Positions 33,564 to 42,340 of a stretch of DNA of 64,000 nt are shown one piece after another. Where the stretch lies: positions 2,666,001 through 2,730,000 of the forward strand of contig OZ248539.1 in assembly GCA_965234685.1 (NCBI GenBank), in the 5' to 3' direction. This DNA is from Fimbriimonas planktonicus (lineage in GTDB: Bacteria > Armatimonadota > Fimbriimonadia > Fimbriimonadales > Fimbriimonadaceae). Each line of letters opens with the position of its first letter. Position 1 is the stretch's first letter. A program made the translations under genes and the position numbers. The notes under the pieces are model-generated. The model saw nothing but the letters and a program-made list of their open reading frames with translations. It did no database searches and was not told the origin of the DNA.

Positions 33564-34559
33564 ATGCGAGCCCTTCTCCTCCTGACTGCCTTAATCACCT
33601 CCGTTGCAGCGGCTCAGCCAACTGCGGCTGAGTACTTGGCTCAGCGTAAGCGGTACGGCATTACGGAAACCGTTGGCGTACAGGTTTTGGATAAGTTTGT
33701 TGGTGCAAAGTTCCTCGAAATTAAAGGAGCGGTCAAGGGCACCTTCTCTTCTCCCGAGCACGCAGGCGTCTTAATTGAACGGACGAAGGACGACACGATC
33801 GCCCTCGAAATCGAGACGATTCCCGAGTGGGTCTTTATGCGAGAACTGCCAGCTCGAGCGATTATCCGAGCCGAAAGGACCGAGGAGTACGGCGGGCTTA
33901 GATGCACTCTCATCGCCATCGCGCCGGCGGAACTTGTTCCTGACCTCGTCATCAAGAAGCCAACCCCACCTGCTTCAAAGGCAAAAGCAACCGCGAAGGC
34001 ACCGTCCCGATCCGGCGGTCGAAGAATTCCGAGCACCCCACTCAGCCGTTCGGCCCCGCCCCGAAGCTGGACCCTCCCACGCAGTGAGGTTCTTCCCTAC
34101 TACGTGCAGTTTGTTCGGAACCAAAATCGCCGCCTGAGCGAACGAGAAGCCACTCGAATCGCCGAAAACATCATCGGCCACTGCCTAAGTCACGGCGTCG
34201 ACGCGCGCCTGATCATGGCGATCGTTCTGGTTGAAAGTGGTTTCGATCCGTTCGCCGTTTCAAGCGCCGGAGCAAAAGGCCTCGGTCAGCTCATGCCCGG
34301 AACCGCATCCGACCTCGGCGTCAGCAACCGATTTAATATCGAAGAGAACGTCTACGGCATGGTCAAGCTGATGCGGAAGCACCTCGAGACCTACATCCGA
34401 CAGACCAGCGATTCAGCTCGGGGCATGCAGCTTGCCCTTGCCGCCTACAATGCCGGTCCCGGCGCGGTGAAGAAGTATGGCGGCATCCCTCCGTACAAGC
34501 AAACCATCAACTACGTGAAGAAAGTCACGTCGATCTACGCGACCCTAACCGGCAATTAG
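33564..34559 (+). CDS. Soluble lytic transglycosylase (SLT domain)
   Basis: 331 residues. A signal peptide (MRALLLLTALITSVAAAQ) precedes an unassigned beta-rich domain (about 20-115), a Ser/Lys/Pro linker and a C-terminal SLT lysozyme-like domain (about 190-325). The catalytic Glu is in VLVESGFDPFA, followed by GLGQLMPGTA and AYNAGPGAVKKYGG. It cleaves peptidoglycan glycan strands in the periplasm. A TTG three codons upstream (33555) is a less likely start. Confidence 0.9.
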   Translation: MRALLLLTALITSVAAAQPTAAEYLAQRKRYGITETVGVQVLDKFVGAKFLEIKGAVKGTFSSPEHAGVLIERTKDDTIALEIETIPEWVFMRELPARAIIRAERTEEYGGLRCTLIAIAPAELVPDLVIKKPTPPASKAKATAKAPSRSGGRRIPSTPLSRSAPPRSWTLPRSEVLPYYVQFVRNQNRRLSEREATRIAENIIGHCLSHGVDARLIMAIVLVESGFDPFAVSSAGAKGLGQLMPGTASDLGVSNRFNIEENVYGMVKLMRKHLETYIRQTSDSARGMQLALAAYNAGPGAVKKYGGIPPYKQTINYVKKVTSIYATLTGN

Positions 34560-34564
34560 GCTCG

Positions 34565-34915
34565 TCAGCGACGGTAGGTGTGTGCGTCCATGTCCCGCAC
34601 CTCAAGCGTGACCGCCACGCCGCCCTCCTGGTCCGAGAACTCAAAACACCGCTTAAGCTCGGCAAAAACCGTGTCTGCCAACTTCGCTCTCAGTTCCGGA
34701 GAGCGGCCCGACAGGACCCCGAGCGTGCAATGGGCAAACCCTTCCGGGTGCCCTTCACCGACCATCCAATTCGTACGCAGGGTGTGATAGGCCTTGATTG
34801 ACGTGGTGGAGATCGACTCCACGGAGGCAAGCGCGATGATCAGGCGGTCCAAAATCTGAGGAATCTCGCCGTTCTCTTGTAGGTCCGCCGTGGTTTCAAG
34901 GTGAATATGCGGCAT
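34565..34915 (-). CDS. 5-carboxymethyl-2-hydroxymuconate isomerase-like tautomerase
   Basis: 116 residues beginning Met-Pro-His-Ile; Pro2 would become the catalytic N-terminal proline after Met removal, as in the tautomerase superfamily. HCTLGVLSGRS and the trimer-type C-terminus match the CHMI (HpaF) family. No other homoprotocatechuate-pathway gene is nearby, so its real substrate may differ. Confidence 0.75.
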   Translation of the reverse strand: MPHIHLETTADLQENGEIPQILDRLIIALASVESISTTSIKAYHTLRTNWMVGEGHPEGFAHCTLGVLSGRSPELRAKLADTVFAELKRCFEFSDQEGGVAVTLEVRDMDAHTYRR

Positions 34916-34936
34916 CGTAAACGCATTGTGATCGAA

Positions 34937-34942
34937 TAACCT
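34937..34942 (+). promoter_or_regulatory. -10-like hexamer deciding the DUF853 ATPase start
   Basis: TAACCT, directly abutting a first ATG (34943) and 6 bases before a second (34949). The 6-base gap seen at other genes favours the second ATG. Confidence 0.4.
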
Positions 34943-34948
34943 ATGGGC

Positions 34949-36499
34949 ATGGCAGTTGCCGAGACACTATTCATTGGGAAAGGCGATCAGGACGTGCTGC
35001 TGCGTCTGAAGTATTCGAACCGCCACGGACTGATTGCGGGCGCAACCGGAACCGGCAAAACGGTCACCCTCCAAACCCTCGCCCAAGGCTTCTCGCAAGC
35101 GGGCGTGCCGGTGTTTGTGGCGGACGTGAAAGGTGACCTGAGCGGCATCGCCGTCCCAGGCGGAAACAATCCTCGCGTCGCCGAACGCTTGAAAGAATTC
35201 GGGATTGAAGAAAACTTCGTCGGCTGCCCCGCCACTTTTTGGGATGTATTCGGCAAGCTTGGCCACCCCGTCCGCGCCACCGTCTCTGAGATGGGTCCGC
35301 TCTTGCTCAGCCGAATGCTCGACCTGAACGAAACTCAGGAAGGCGTTCTGAACATCGCGTTCAAAATCGCCGACGATCAGGGTCTCCTCCTGCTCGACCT
35401 TAAGGACCTGCGCAGCATTTTGCAGTTCGTTTTGGATAACGCCAAGGAGATCCAGGGCACCTACGGAAACGTCAGCGGAGCCAGCGTCGGCGCCATCCAG
35501 CGGCAGCTGCTTGTGCTTGAACAGCAAGGCGGCGACGGGTTCTTCGGCGAGCCTGCGCTCGAACTTCGCGACCTTCTCAAAGTCGATCCCGATGGTCAAG
35601 GCTACGTGAACGTGCTTGCCGCACAGGAGCTTATGCAGAGCCCTCGGCTGTACGCGACGTTCCTTCTCTGGCTCCTCAGCGAATTGTTTGAAGAACTGCC
35701 CGAGGTGGGTGACTTGCCGCAGCCGAAGCTCGTGTTCTTCTTCGACGAAGCCCACTTGCTCTTCACCAACGCACCCGATTCGCTGGTGGAAAAGGTCGAG
35801 CAAGTCGTCCGACTCATTCGATCGAAGGGCGTCGGCGTCTACTTCGTCACTCAGAACCCGATTGATATCCCAGACACCGTTCTCGGCCAGCTCGGAAACC
35901 GGGTTCAGCACGCGCTTCGCGCGTTCACTCCTCGCGATCAGAAAGCCGTCCGCGCCGCCGCGGAGACCTTCCGCGTTAACCCGAACTTCAAAACTGATAC
36001 GGCCATTTTGGAATTGGTCACCGGAGAAGCGCTCGTCAGCGTTCTGGATGAGAAAGGTGCGCCAACAGTGGTGGAGCGAACAAAGGTTGCCCCGCCGTTC
36101 TGCCGGCTCGGCCCGGTTACCGAAGAAGAACGAACGTACATCCTCAGTTCGAGCCCGGTTCGAGGAAAGTATGACGAGCCACACGACCCCGAATCCGCTT
36201 TCGAAATCCTCCAGGCAAAAACGGCCAAGGTAGCCGAAGCGGCAGAACAAGCAGAGATTGAGAAGGAGCTTCTGAAGCAGGCTAAGGAAGAAGAAAAGCT
36301 TGAGCGCCAGCGACTGAGAGATCAGATTGCAGCGCAAAAGGAAGCCGACCGGCAAGAGCGACTCGCCCGCCAGCGTGCGGCAAACGATCCAATGAACCAA
36401 ATCCTCACCGGTGCGCTCAAGAGCGTGACCCGAAGCGCAAGTAGCCAGATTGGCCGACAGCTTGTACGCGGCCTGCTTGGCGGACTCTTCCGAGGCTGA
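34949..36499 (+). CDS. DUF853/YjgR-type HerA-like ATPase
   Basis: 516 residues. The Walker A motif GATGTGKTVT lies about 30 residues in, with FFFDEAH as Walker B and VYFVTQNP as a sensor-like strand. A Lys/Glu/Arg-rich coiled coil spans about 420-475. The family is related to HerA/FtsK motor ATPases; its DNA or protein substrate is not established. ATG 34949 is preferred over 34943 because of the spacing to TAACCT. A 12-base-pair inverted repeat follows the gene. Confidence 0.85.
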   Translation: MAVAETLFIGKGDQDVLLRLKYSNRHGLIAGATGTGKTVTLQTLAQGFSQAGVPVFVADVKGDLSGIAVPGGNNPRVAERLKEFGIEENFVGCPATFWDVFGKLGHPVRATVSEMGPLLLSRMLDLNETQEGVLNIAFKIADDQGLLLLDLKDLRSILQFVLDNAKEIQGTYGNVSGASVGAIQRQLLVLEQQGGDGFFGEPALELRDLLKVDPDGQGYVNVLAAQELMQSPRLYATFLLWLLSELFEELPEVGDLPQPKLVFFFDEAHLLFTNAPDSLVEKVEQVVRLIRSKGVGVYFVTQNPIDIPDTVLGQLGNRVQHALRAFTPRDQKAVRAAAETFRVNPNFKTDTAILELVTGEALVSVLDEKGAPTVVERTKVAPPFCRLGPVTEEERTYILSSSPVRGKYDEPHDPESAFEILQAKTAKVAEAAEQAEIEKELLKQAKEEEKLERQRLRDQIAAQKEADRQERLARQRAANDPMNQILTGALKSVTRSASSQIGRQLVRGLLGGLFRG

Positions 36500-36514
36500 A
36501 GAATCGAACGAAAA

Positions 36515-36546
36515 TGCGGCCAAATTCCTAAGAAAATTTGGCCGCA
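36515..36546. terminator. Inverted repeat after the DUF853 gene, possible terminator
   Basis: A perfect 12-base stem (TGCGGCCAAATT with AATTTGGCCGCA) and an 8-base loop, 15 bases after the stop. No T-tract follows on the plus strand; a short TTTT follows on the minus strand. It may be a U-less terminator or an mRNA 3'-end stabiliser. Confidence 0.5.
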
Positions 36547-36581
36547 AAGCGAGAATTGATCCGAAACTGTATTCTTAACGG

Positions 36582-37715
36582 ATGCGATTTGCGACCCGTG
36601 CTTTGAGAATTGGACAGGAACCGGACCCTAAGTACCGTGCCGTCATCCAACCGCTGTACCAATCCTCAACCTTCGCATGGGAAGACCTCGACCACATTCC
36701 GGCGATTGACTACACGCGTTGTCAAAACCCCAACCGTGAAACGCTAGAACAAGTCATTGCATCCCTCGAAAACGGAACGCGCGCTACCGTTTACAGCAGC
36801 GGTATGTCCGCGATCGGCGCCGCGTTCAGCCTGCTCCAGAACGGCGATCACCTCCTCATGGCGACCGAAATCTACGGTGGCACCTTCCGAATCGCCGAGA
36901 AGTGGCTTCCAAGACAGGGTGTCAGCGTCAGCAGCTTCTGCCCGCACAACCCGTTGACCATTCGCGACGTCATTCGGCCGGAATCGAAGATGCTCATCTT
37001 CGAAACCCCTGCGAATCCGAATCTGCGCGTTTGCGATATCCGAGCCGTTGCGGCAGAAGCAAAGAAGCACGGGCTCATCGTCGTTTTCGACAACACCTTC
37101 GCTTCCCCGGCGCTCCAGAATCCGCTTGATCTCGGAGTCGACATTGTTATCCACAGCACCACGAAGTACATTGCTGGCCACTCGGATGTCATCGGCGGAG
37201 CCACGATTGTCACGGACGAAGAACTTGGCGTTTGGCTGTATGAGTACGCGAAGGCCTGGGGATGCGTCCCAAGCCCGTTTGACTGTTGGCTCAGCCTTCG
37301 TGGCGTCAAAACTCTAGGCATTCGAATGGCGCAGCATTCCAGCAACGCCCTCGCGGTTGCCGAGTTCCTCGAGAAACATCCTGGAGTCGCCAAGGTCCAC
37401 TATCCAGGCCTTCCAACCCACCCAGACCACCAGGTAGCGAAGAGCCAAATGACCAGCTTCGGCGGCATGCTTGCCGTCGAATTCCACTCTGTTGAAGCGG
37501 CTCGCAAGGTAGCCGAATCAACCAAGGTCTTCATCTTGGCGGAGTCGCTGGGCGGCGTTGAAAGCCTCATTGCCTACCCGCCGCTCATGAGTCACGCAAC
37601 GATGACGGAAGAGCAGCGACTCGAGCGCGGAATCCCTCCGACGATGTTGCGACTAAGCGTCGGCATCGAAGATCCAGCCGATCTCATCGAGGATCTGGAA
37701 CAGGCTCTTTCGTAA
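36582..37715 (+). CDS. Cystathionine gamma-synthase/beta-lyase family PLP enzyme
   Basis: 377 residues of the Cys/Met metabolism family. The cofactor Lys is in HSTTKYIAGHSDVIGG, with SSGMSAIG and FETPANPNLRVCD earlier and ESLGGVESLIAYP near the end. It performs gamma- or beta-elimination/replacement on Cys/Met intermediates; the exact reaction cannot be fixed from sequence. TATTCT ends 6 bases before the ATG, so leaderless expression is likely. Confidence 0.9.
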   Translation: MRFATRALRIGQEPDPKYRAVIQPLYQSSTFAWEDLDHIPAIDYTRCQNPNRETLEQVIASLENGTRATVYSSGMSAIGAAFSLLQNGDHLLMATEIYGGTFRIAEKWLPRQGVSVSSFCPHNPLTIRDVIRPESKMLIFETPANPNLRVCDIRAVAAEAKKHGLIVVFDNTFASPALQNPLDLGVDIVIHSTTKYIAGHSDVIGGATIVTDEELGVWLYEYAKAWGCVPSPFDCWLSLRGVKTLGIRMAQHSSNALAVAEFLEKHPGVAKVHYPGLPTHPDHQVAKSQMTSFGGMLAVEFHSVEAARKVAESTKVFILAESLGGVESLIAYPPLMSHATMTEEQRLERGIPPTMLRLSVGIEDPADLIEDLEQALS

Positions 37716-37723
37716 TTCCGAGA

Positions 37724-37749
37724 AAAGTTTCACCTGTGAATGAAACTTT
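37724..37749. repeat. Inverted repeat AAAGTTTCA / TGAAACTTT
   Basis: A perfect 9-base AT-rich inverted repeat with an 8-base centre, just after the PLP enzyme gene and directly followed by a second inverted repeat. No T-tract follows. It may be an operator for the downstream hydrolase gene or a weak 3'-end hairpin. Confidence 0.4.
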
Positions 37750-37750
37750 G

Positions 37751-37780
37751 CCCACCTAGGACCGCTATTCTTTAGGTGGG
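37751..37780. promoter_or_regulatory. Inverted repeat flanking the -10 of the hydrolase gene
   Basis: CCCACCTA and TAGGTGGG form a perfect 8-base inverted repeat around a 14-base centre that contains TATTCT (37766-37771), the -10-like hexamer 11 bases before ATG 37783. A repressor bound here would cover the promoter. Confidence 0.4.
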
Positions 37781-37782
37781 CG

Positions 37783-38688
37783 ATGTCAATTCATTCCGAC
37801 TTTCCGTGGTTGAACATCGTTCAGTACCCATTCGCCACCCGCGAATTTGATACCGGCGATGGCTGGATGAACTACGTGGACCACGGTCAAGGCCGCCCCA
37901 TCGTCTTCGTCCACGGCAGCCCGACTTGGTCCTATTCGTTCCGGCACCTCATCCGCGGTCTCTGCCCTTGGTATCGCTGCATCGCGCCCGATCACCTTGG
38001 CTTTGGCCTCTCGGAAAAACGGCCCGATCTGGATTACCGCCCCGAGAAACAAGCAGATCGGTTCGAGAAGCTGATGTTGCACCTCAACCTCCGGGACATC
38101 ACGTTGGTGGTCCACGACCAAGGCGCTCCCATCGGGCTGAACTTTGCTATTAACTACCCAGGACGCGTGCGAGAGCTCGTTGTCTTTAACTCCTGGCTCT
38201 GGCCCCAGCAGGACAACCGGACCGCCATGCGCCTGGCGACCCTCGTTGGGCACCCGATCAACCGGCTGTACTACCGAATGCTGAACGCAACACCCGGGTT
38301 CATCATGCCCGCGCTCTTTGCCGACCGGCACCGAATACCCAAGACCACGCAGATGCAATACCTTGAGCCTTTCCGCGGGTTCGACGAGCGAGAAGGGCTG
38401 TACCAAATGATCCAAGCCCTGCGCAAATCTGGCACCTGGTACCAAACCCTTTGGGATCGACGGGACGCGATCCAGCACAAGCGCACCCTCTTCATGTGGG
38501 GCCTCAAGGATCCGATGTTCACGATGGACCACCTAGCAAAGTGGGAGTCAGAGTTTAAGTACTCTGAAACGGTCCAGTTTCCAAACGTAGGAAGGTTCGT
38601 GCCTGAAGAAGCGGCGAAGACGGCCCTCAGTGAAATACGCTGGTTCCTTCTCCGCAGCCCAACTTTGTCCAAGCCAGAATTTGTATGA
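37783..38688 (+). CDS. Haloalkane-dehalogenase-like alpha/beta hydrolase lacking catalytic His
   Basis: 301 residues with the haloalkane-dehalogenase fold: HGSPTWS (44-50), nucleophile-elbow HDQGAP with Asp112, cap domain, and acid Asp243 in LKDPMF. The catalytic His of the usual GHFxxEE motif is Arg271 (GRFVPEE). The two halide-binding residues are also changed: Asn/Glu in HG-N/E-P is Ser46 and the Trp of DWG is Gln113. It is therefore unlikely to dehalogenate and may be inactive or use another mechanism. It is coupled to the ene-reductase gene by an ATGA overlap. Confidence 0.8.
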   Translation: MSIHSDFPWLNIVQYPFATREFDTGDGWMNYVDHGQGRPIVFVHGSPTWSYSFRHLIRGLCPWYRCIAPDHLGFGLSEKRPDLDYRPEKQADRFEKLMLHLNLRDITLVVHDQGAPIGLNFAINYPGRVRELVVFNSWLWPQQDNRTAMRLATLVGHPINRLYYRMLNATPGFIMPALFADRHRIPKTTQMQYLEPFRGFDEREGLYQMIQALRKSGTWYQTLWDRRDAIQHKRTLFMWGLKDPMFTMDHLAKWESEFKYSETVQFPNVGRFVPEEAAKTALSEIRWFLLRSPTLSKPEFV

Positions 38689-39776
38689 GCGAGCTTTTCC
38701 AACCCATAACCTTTGCGTCCGGCCTGACCCTGAAAAATCGCTTAGTCGTTGCGCCGATGACGACGTATTCGAGCCAGCCAAACGGCGTCATTTCGCCCGA
38801 TGAGTTGCCATACATCCGTCGAAGAGCTGAGGCAGGCTATGGATCATTCATCACTTCCGCCTGCTGCGTTCATCCGTCCGGTTGGGCGTTTCAAGGCCAG
38901 TGGCAATGTTCATCTGACGAGTTTTTAGATTCTCTGGCATTGGTTGCCGAAGCCATCCATGCGGGTGGAAGCAAAGCCATCCTGCAGATTCACCACGGCG
39001 GACGCCAATGCCCGCCAGAACTCGTGAACGGCACCCCGGTTTCCGCCTCGGCGATCCCGAATGCCCGGCCAAACTCCGCTGTACCCCGAGCCCTAGAAGA
39101 GGACGAAATCCTCGAAATCATCGAGGCATTCGCGCAGGCCACGATCCGCGCCAAGCAGACCGGTTACGACGGCGTTCAGATCCACGGTGCAAACACCTAT
39201 TTGCTCCAGCAGTTTGTCAGCCCGCACAGCAATCGTCGCGACGACACTTGGGGACAGGACCGCCTTAAGTTCCCCCTCGCCGTAACCGACGCCGTTCTGA
39301 ATGCCGTCCCCGGTTACTCGGTCGGATACCGATTCTCGCCGGAAGAACCCGAAACGCCGGGCATCCGAATCACGGACACGATCGCCTTGGTCAATGCCCT
39401 CTGCGAAAGACCGCTTGACAACCTCGACATCTCGCTCCGCGACTTCCGCCAGCCGAGTTTGCACGATAGCTTTGAAGGCTCGACCCTGTCCAAAATCCTC
39501 GAAGTCATCAATGATCGCCTGCCCCTGATCGCGGTAGGTTCCGTAAAATCTCGTGAAGACGCCGAAGCCGTCCTAAGCACCGGTGCGGAATTAGTTGCCG
39601 TCGCGCGCGTCGCGATTTCTGAGCCGGAATGGCCGCAAAAGATTCAGAGCGGCGAGACCATTCGAACGAAAGTGGTTGCGAAAAACATGCGCGAAGTCCT
39701 CACGCTCCCGAACGGCCTCGCGACCAAGATCGAGCAGGTCCCTGGTTGGTTCGAGGTCGAAGAGTCGGAGGACTGA
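38685..39776 (+). CDS. Old-yellow-enzyme family NADH:flavin oxidoreductase
   Basis: A 363-residue FMN TIM barrel. Landmarks are NRLVVAPMTTYSS, QIHHGGRQ, GVQIHGANTYLLQQFVSPHSN and the final FMN-phosphate site VGSVKSREDA / AVARVAI. It resembles the YqjM/NamA-like branch that reduces activated C=C bonds. It overlaps the upstream hydrolase stop by four bases, so the two are co-translated. Confidence 0.9.
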   Translation: MSELFQPITFASGLTLKNRLVVAPMTTYSSQPNGVISPDELPYIRRRAEAGYGSFITSACCVHPSGWAFQGQWQCSSDEFLDSLALVAEAIHAGGSKAILQIHHGGRQCPPELVNGTPVSASAIPNARPNSAVPRALEEDEILEIIEAFAQATIRAKQTGYDGVQIHGANTYLLQQFVSPHSNRRDDTWGQDRLKFPLAVTDAVLNAVPGYSVGYRFSPEEPETPGIRITDTIALVNALCERPLDNLDISLRDFRQPSLHDSFEGSTLSKILEVINDRLPLIAVGSVKSREDAEAVLSTGAELVAVARVAISEPEWPQKIQSGETIRTKVVAKNMREVLTLPNGLATKIEQVPGWFEVEESED

Positions 39777-39800
39777 TTTCGGAACGGTATCCTGCCCAAT

Positions 39801-40472
39801 GTGATTCCGTTGCGCGACAAGCTTTCCAGCCGGAATATCCCGGTGATCACGCTTGTCCTCGTATCCCTGAATATCCTCATATTCTTCTGGGATCACCAAT
39901 GGCGGCTTAACTCGGCCAACATCGTCTTTGCCGACCTAACGATGCGCCCCAACCGGGTGATCGAAAGCCTCAGTGGCGCCCCGGACAAATTCGCCCTCGT
40001 TACCGTTTTCACTTCGATGTTCATGCACGGAAATGCAGTGCACCTCCTTGGCAACCTGATATTTCTGCTCGTTTTTGGACCGGGGATTGAGGAAACGATC
40101 GGCGCTTGGCGTTTCAGCCTGTACTACTTTGGATGGGGAATCGTGGCGACCGCGGTGCAAATCTTTGTGAACCCAATTTCGAACACACCGACGCTCGGTG
40201 CTTCAGGAGCCATCGGCGGGGTGCTAGGAACCTACTTCCTTCTGTTTCCGACTTCCGTCATCGAACTCCTCATTTTTCCGTTCGTCTTTCGACCAATCCC
40301 CGTTGTTGCTTGGAAACTTCTCGGGTTCTGGTTTCTGTTTCAAGTGTTTGTTCCGCAAGAAGGCGTTGCCAACTGGGCCCACGTCGGCGGCTTTCTTGCC
40401 GGAATGCTCACCGTGCTAGCTATGGGCGGACGCGACAAAATTATCAAGACCCCGGATGCGATTCATGAATAA
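39801..40472 (+). CDS. Rhomboid family intramembrane serine protease
   Basis: A 223-residue membrane protein with about six or seven segments. The catalytic Ser is in LGASGAIGG and the catalytic His in NWAHVGGFLAG; the MFMHGNAVHLLGN motif of TM2 is intact. Its substrates are unknown. GTG 39801 has TATCCT ending 7 bases upstream. It overlaps the next gene by 8-17 bases. Confidence 0.92.
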   Translation: MIPLRDKLSSRNIPVITLVLVSLNILIFFWDHQWRLNSANIVFADLTMRPNRVIESLSGAPDKFALVTVFTSMFMHGNAVHLLGNLIFLLVFGPGIEETIGAWRFSLYYFGWGIVATAVQIFVNPISNTPTLGASGAIGGVLGTYFLLFPTSVIELLIFPFVFRPIPVVAWKLLGFWFLFQVFVPQEGVANWAHVGGFLAGMLTVLAMGGRDKIIKTPDAIHE

Positions 40473-42336
40473 CCCTCGAACCCGCGCCGTGGTCGCCATT
40501 GTCGTCCTTTTTCTCGCGACCATCTATCCACTCTGGCGGCGACACTCTGCCGAAAGCAAAAACCTCGCCGTCTCGCTCGGCATGGAGTACGAGGCGTTAG
40601 AATCGCTCGCCGCCGGACAAAACATCCCGGCTGACGAAGCCGCAAAGAAGGTCCGGTCCGCCGGCATCGACGCCCTTGTTCTGGGAGAGGAAACCGTTGC
40701 TGACCTCATCGTTCGCGGCGATCTAAACCTCGTCACGACCTCCGTCGCCGAGCTGCCAAGCGATTCAAAGATTCGCATCACATCGCTGATCATCAACGAT
40801 CCAAGCGTGCTCCCGCGAGTGATTCGGGGCCTTAACATCCGGTTTGGTCCGCTAGTCAGCAACACCCAGCCGCGCAACGGCCGGCTCAGCCTCGGCCAGA
40901 TCCCACCTTCCATGGTGCGAAGTACGTCGATCGGCCTTAACCCCGAGCAAGCGGCTTTCACCAAAGAGAACAACTTCCGCATCGTCGCCCGGGCTGGGAA
41001 TCCAACTGCCGCCAACGCAAACACCATCACCGCGACCATCGACTGGATGGCCGAGTACGGCGTCATCGCTTTCTTGCCCCTTGGTGATCAAGTCCTTGGC
41101 CGACGAGAATTACTCAAGACGACCTCCGAAGCCCTGAAGGCGAAGAAGATCCCGTATGCCAGCGCTGAGTTCGCCAAAATCGCGGGCGACGCAAACATGC
41201 TGGAACTGAGCCCGGAGAACGTGATCCGGCTTCACACCGCTCAGCTCGCCGAACTTGACAAACTCCCCGATGCGGACGTCGTCGACCGATACGTCAAAGC
41301 CGCGCGCGAGCGAAGTCATCGCATTCTTCTCCTTCGCCCGCCGACTTCGGCCGCCGCAGAACCCCTCGACCACTTCGCCAATCTGATCCAAAAAGTAGCA
41401 GAAGGCGTCCGGGAAGAAGGTCTGGTGATCTCGACACCCCATCCATTCGTCGACCCAGAGCTTCCCGGCTGGTACACAAAACTCCTCGCCGTCATCGGCG
41501 CTCTCGTCTCCACCCTGCTCATCGGGGTTCTCGTCCCCAAGCTAAACCGCATTCCGCTGATCGGCCTTGGGTTGGTCCTTGTGGCGCTCTCGATCACCAA
41601 AACCGGAGCGTCGTTGGTCACGCTGCTTGTCTCGGTCTTGTTGCCGGTGCTCGGGTTCTGGCTCTTTGCCGACCGAGAAGCAAAAGTGCCGGGCAACGAC
41701 GGCTTACCGGGAATCTTGGCCCGAGTGTTCGGCACTTCGGTCATTAGCTTGATTGGCGGTTTGTACGTCGCCGCTTCTATGACCGGCATTTCATACATGA
41801 TCCGAGCGGATGAGTTCAGCGGCGTGAAGGTCGCCGTTTTCCTCCCGATCGTCATCGTCGGCCTTTGGTGCGTGTTCCGAAACCGCAACCCGAAGGAGAT
41901 CCTTGCTGCTCCGATCACCTACGGTGCGGTCTTCCTGGGCATCGTTTTGGCTGGCGTGCTCGGAGTGCTCCTTGCACGAACTGGCAATGATGGTCTTGGC
42001 GCGAGCGGAATAGAGATCCTCTTCCGCAACTACCTCGACCGCGTCTTCTACGTTCGACCTCGAACCAAGGAGTTTCTCATTGGACACCCGGTTGCGGTGA
42101 TCGCCTTCGGATGGTTGCTCACGCGAAAGTCCGCCTCACTTCGAAACGATTTAGTGCTCGCGCTTACGATGGCCCTTGCTGCAATTGGACAGACCGGAAT
42201 CGTTAATACGCTCTGCCACGGACATATCCCGATTCAACTTAGCTTAGTTCGCCTTACCCTCGGACTCGCCATCGGGAGTATGATCGGTGTTGGGGGATGG
42301 GTGGCCATTAAAAGATGGCTGCCTTCGGAGGAATAA
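40456..42336 (+). CDS. DUF5693 family membrane protein
   Basis: 626 residues. One N-terminal membrane helix (about 10-27), a large extracytoplasmic domain to about residue 335 that begins with SLGMEYEALESLA and resembles a TIM-barrel-like DUF5693 region, then about eight closely spaced hydrophobic segments. The family is found next to csaB in other bacteria, as here, which suggests a part in making or moving the wall polymer that CsaB pyruvylates. A second in-frame ATG at 40465 is also possible. Confidence 0.78.
   Translation: MRFMNNPRTRAVVAIVVLFLATIYPLWRRHSAESKNLAVSLGMEYEALESLAAGQNIPADEAAKKVRSAGIDALVLGEETVADLIVRGDLNLVTTSVAELPSDSKIRITSLIINDPSVLPRVIRGLNIRFGPLVSNTQPRNGRLSLGQIPPSMVRSTSIGLNPEQAAFTKENNFRIVARAGNPTAANANTITATIDWMAEYGVIAFLPLGDQVLGRRELLKTTSEALKAKKIPYASAEFAKIAGDANMLELSPENVIRLHTAQLAELDKLPDADVVDRYVKAARERSHRILLLRPPTSAAAEPLDHFANLIQKVAEGVREEGLVISTPHPFVDPELPGWYTKLLAVIGALVSTLLIGVLVPKLNRIPLIGLGLVLVALSITKTGASLVTLLVSVLLPVLGFWLFADREAKVPGNDGLPGILARVFGTSVISLIGGLYVAASMTGISYMIRADEFSGVKVAVFLPIVIVGLWCVFRNRNPKEILAAPITYGAVFLGIVLAGVLGVLLARTGNDGLGASGIEILFRNYLDRVFYVRPRTKEFLIGHPVAVIAFGWLLTRKSASLRNDLVLALTMALAAIGQTGIVNTLCHGHIPIQLSLVRLTLGLAIGSMIGVGGWVAIKRWLPSEE
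42327..42332 (+). promoter_or_regulatory. Ribosome site that sets the csaB start
   Basis: GGAGGA followed after 8 bases by TTG 42341. It identifies TTG as the start rather than an in-frame codon at 42287 inside the DUF5693 gene. Confidence 0.7.
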
Positions 42337-42340
42337 CGCA

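Noticed and set aside
36515..36546. Calling the 12-base inverted repeat a classical Rho-independent terminator
   Set aside because: There is no T-tract on the plus strand; recorded as a possible terminator only.
34967..36547. 526-codon antisense frame opposite the DUF853 ATPase
   Set aside because: The sense strand encodes an intact Walker A/B ATPase; the antisense frame is a composition by-product.
42287..42340. Earlier start of csaB inside the DUF5693 gene
   Set aside because: TTG 42341 has a perfect GGAGGA ribosome site and starts at the family's glycine-rich motif.
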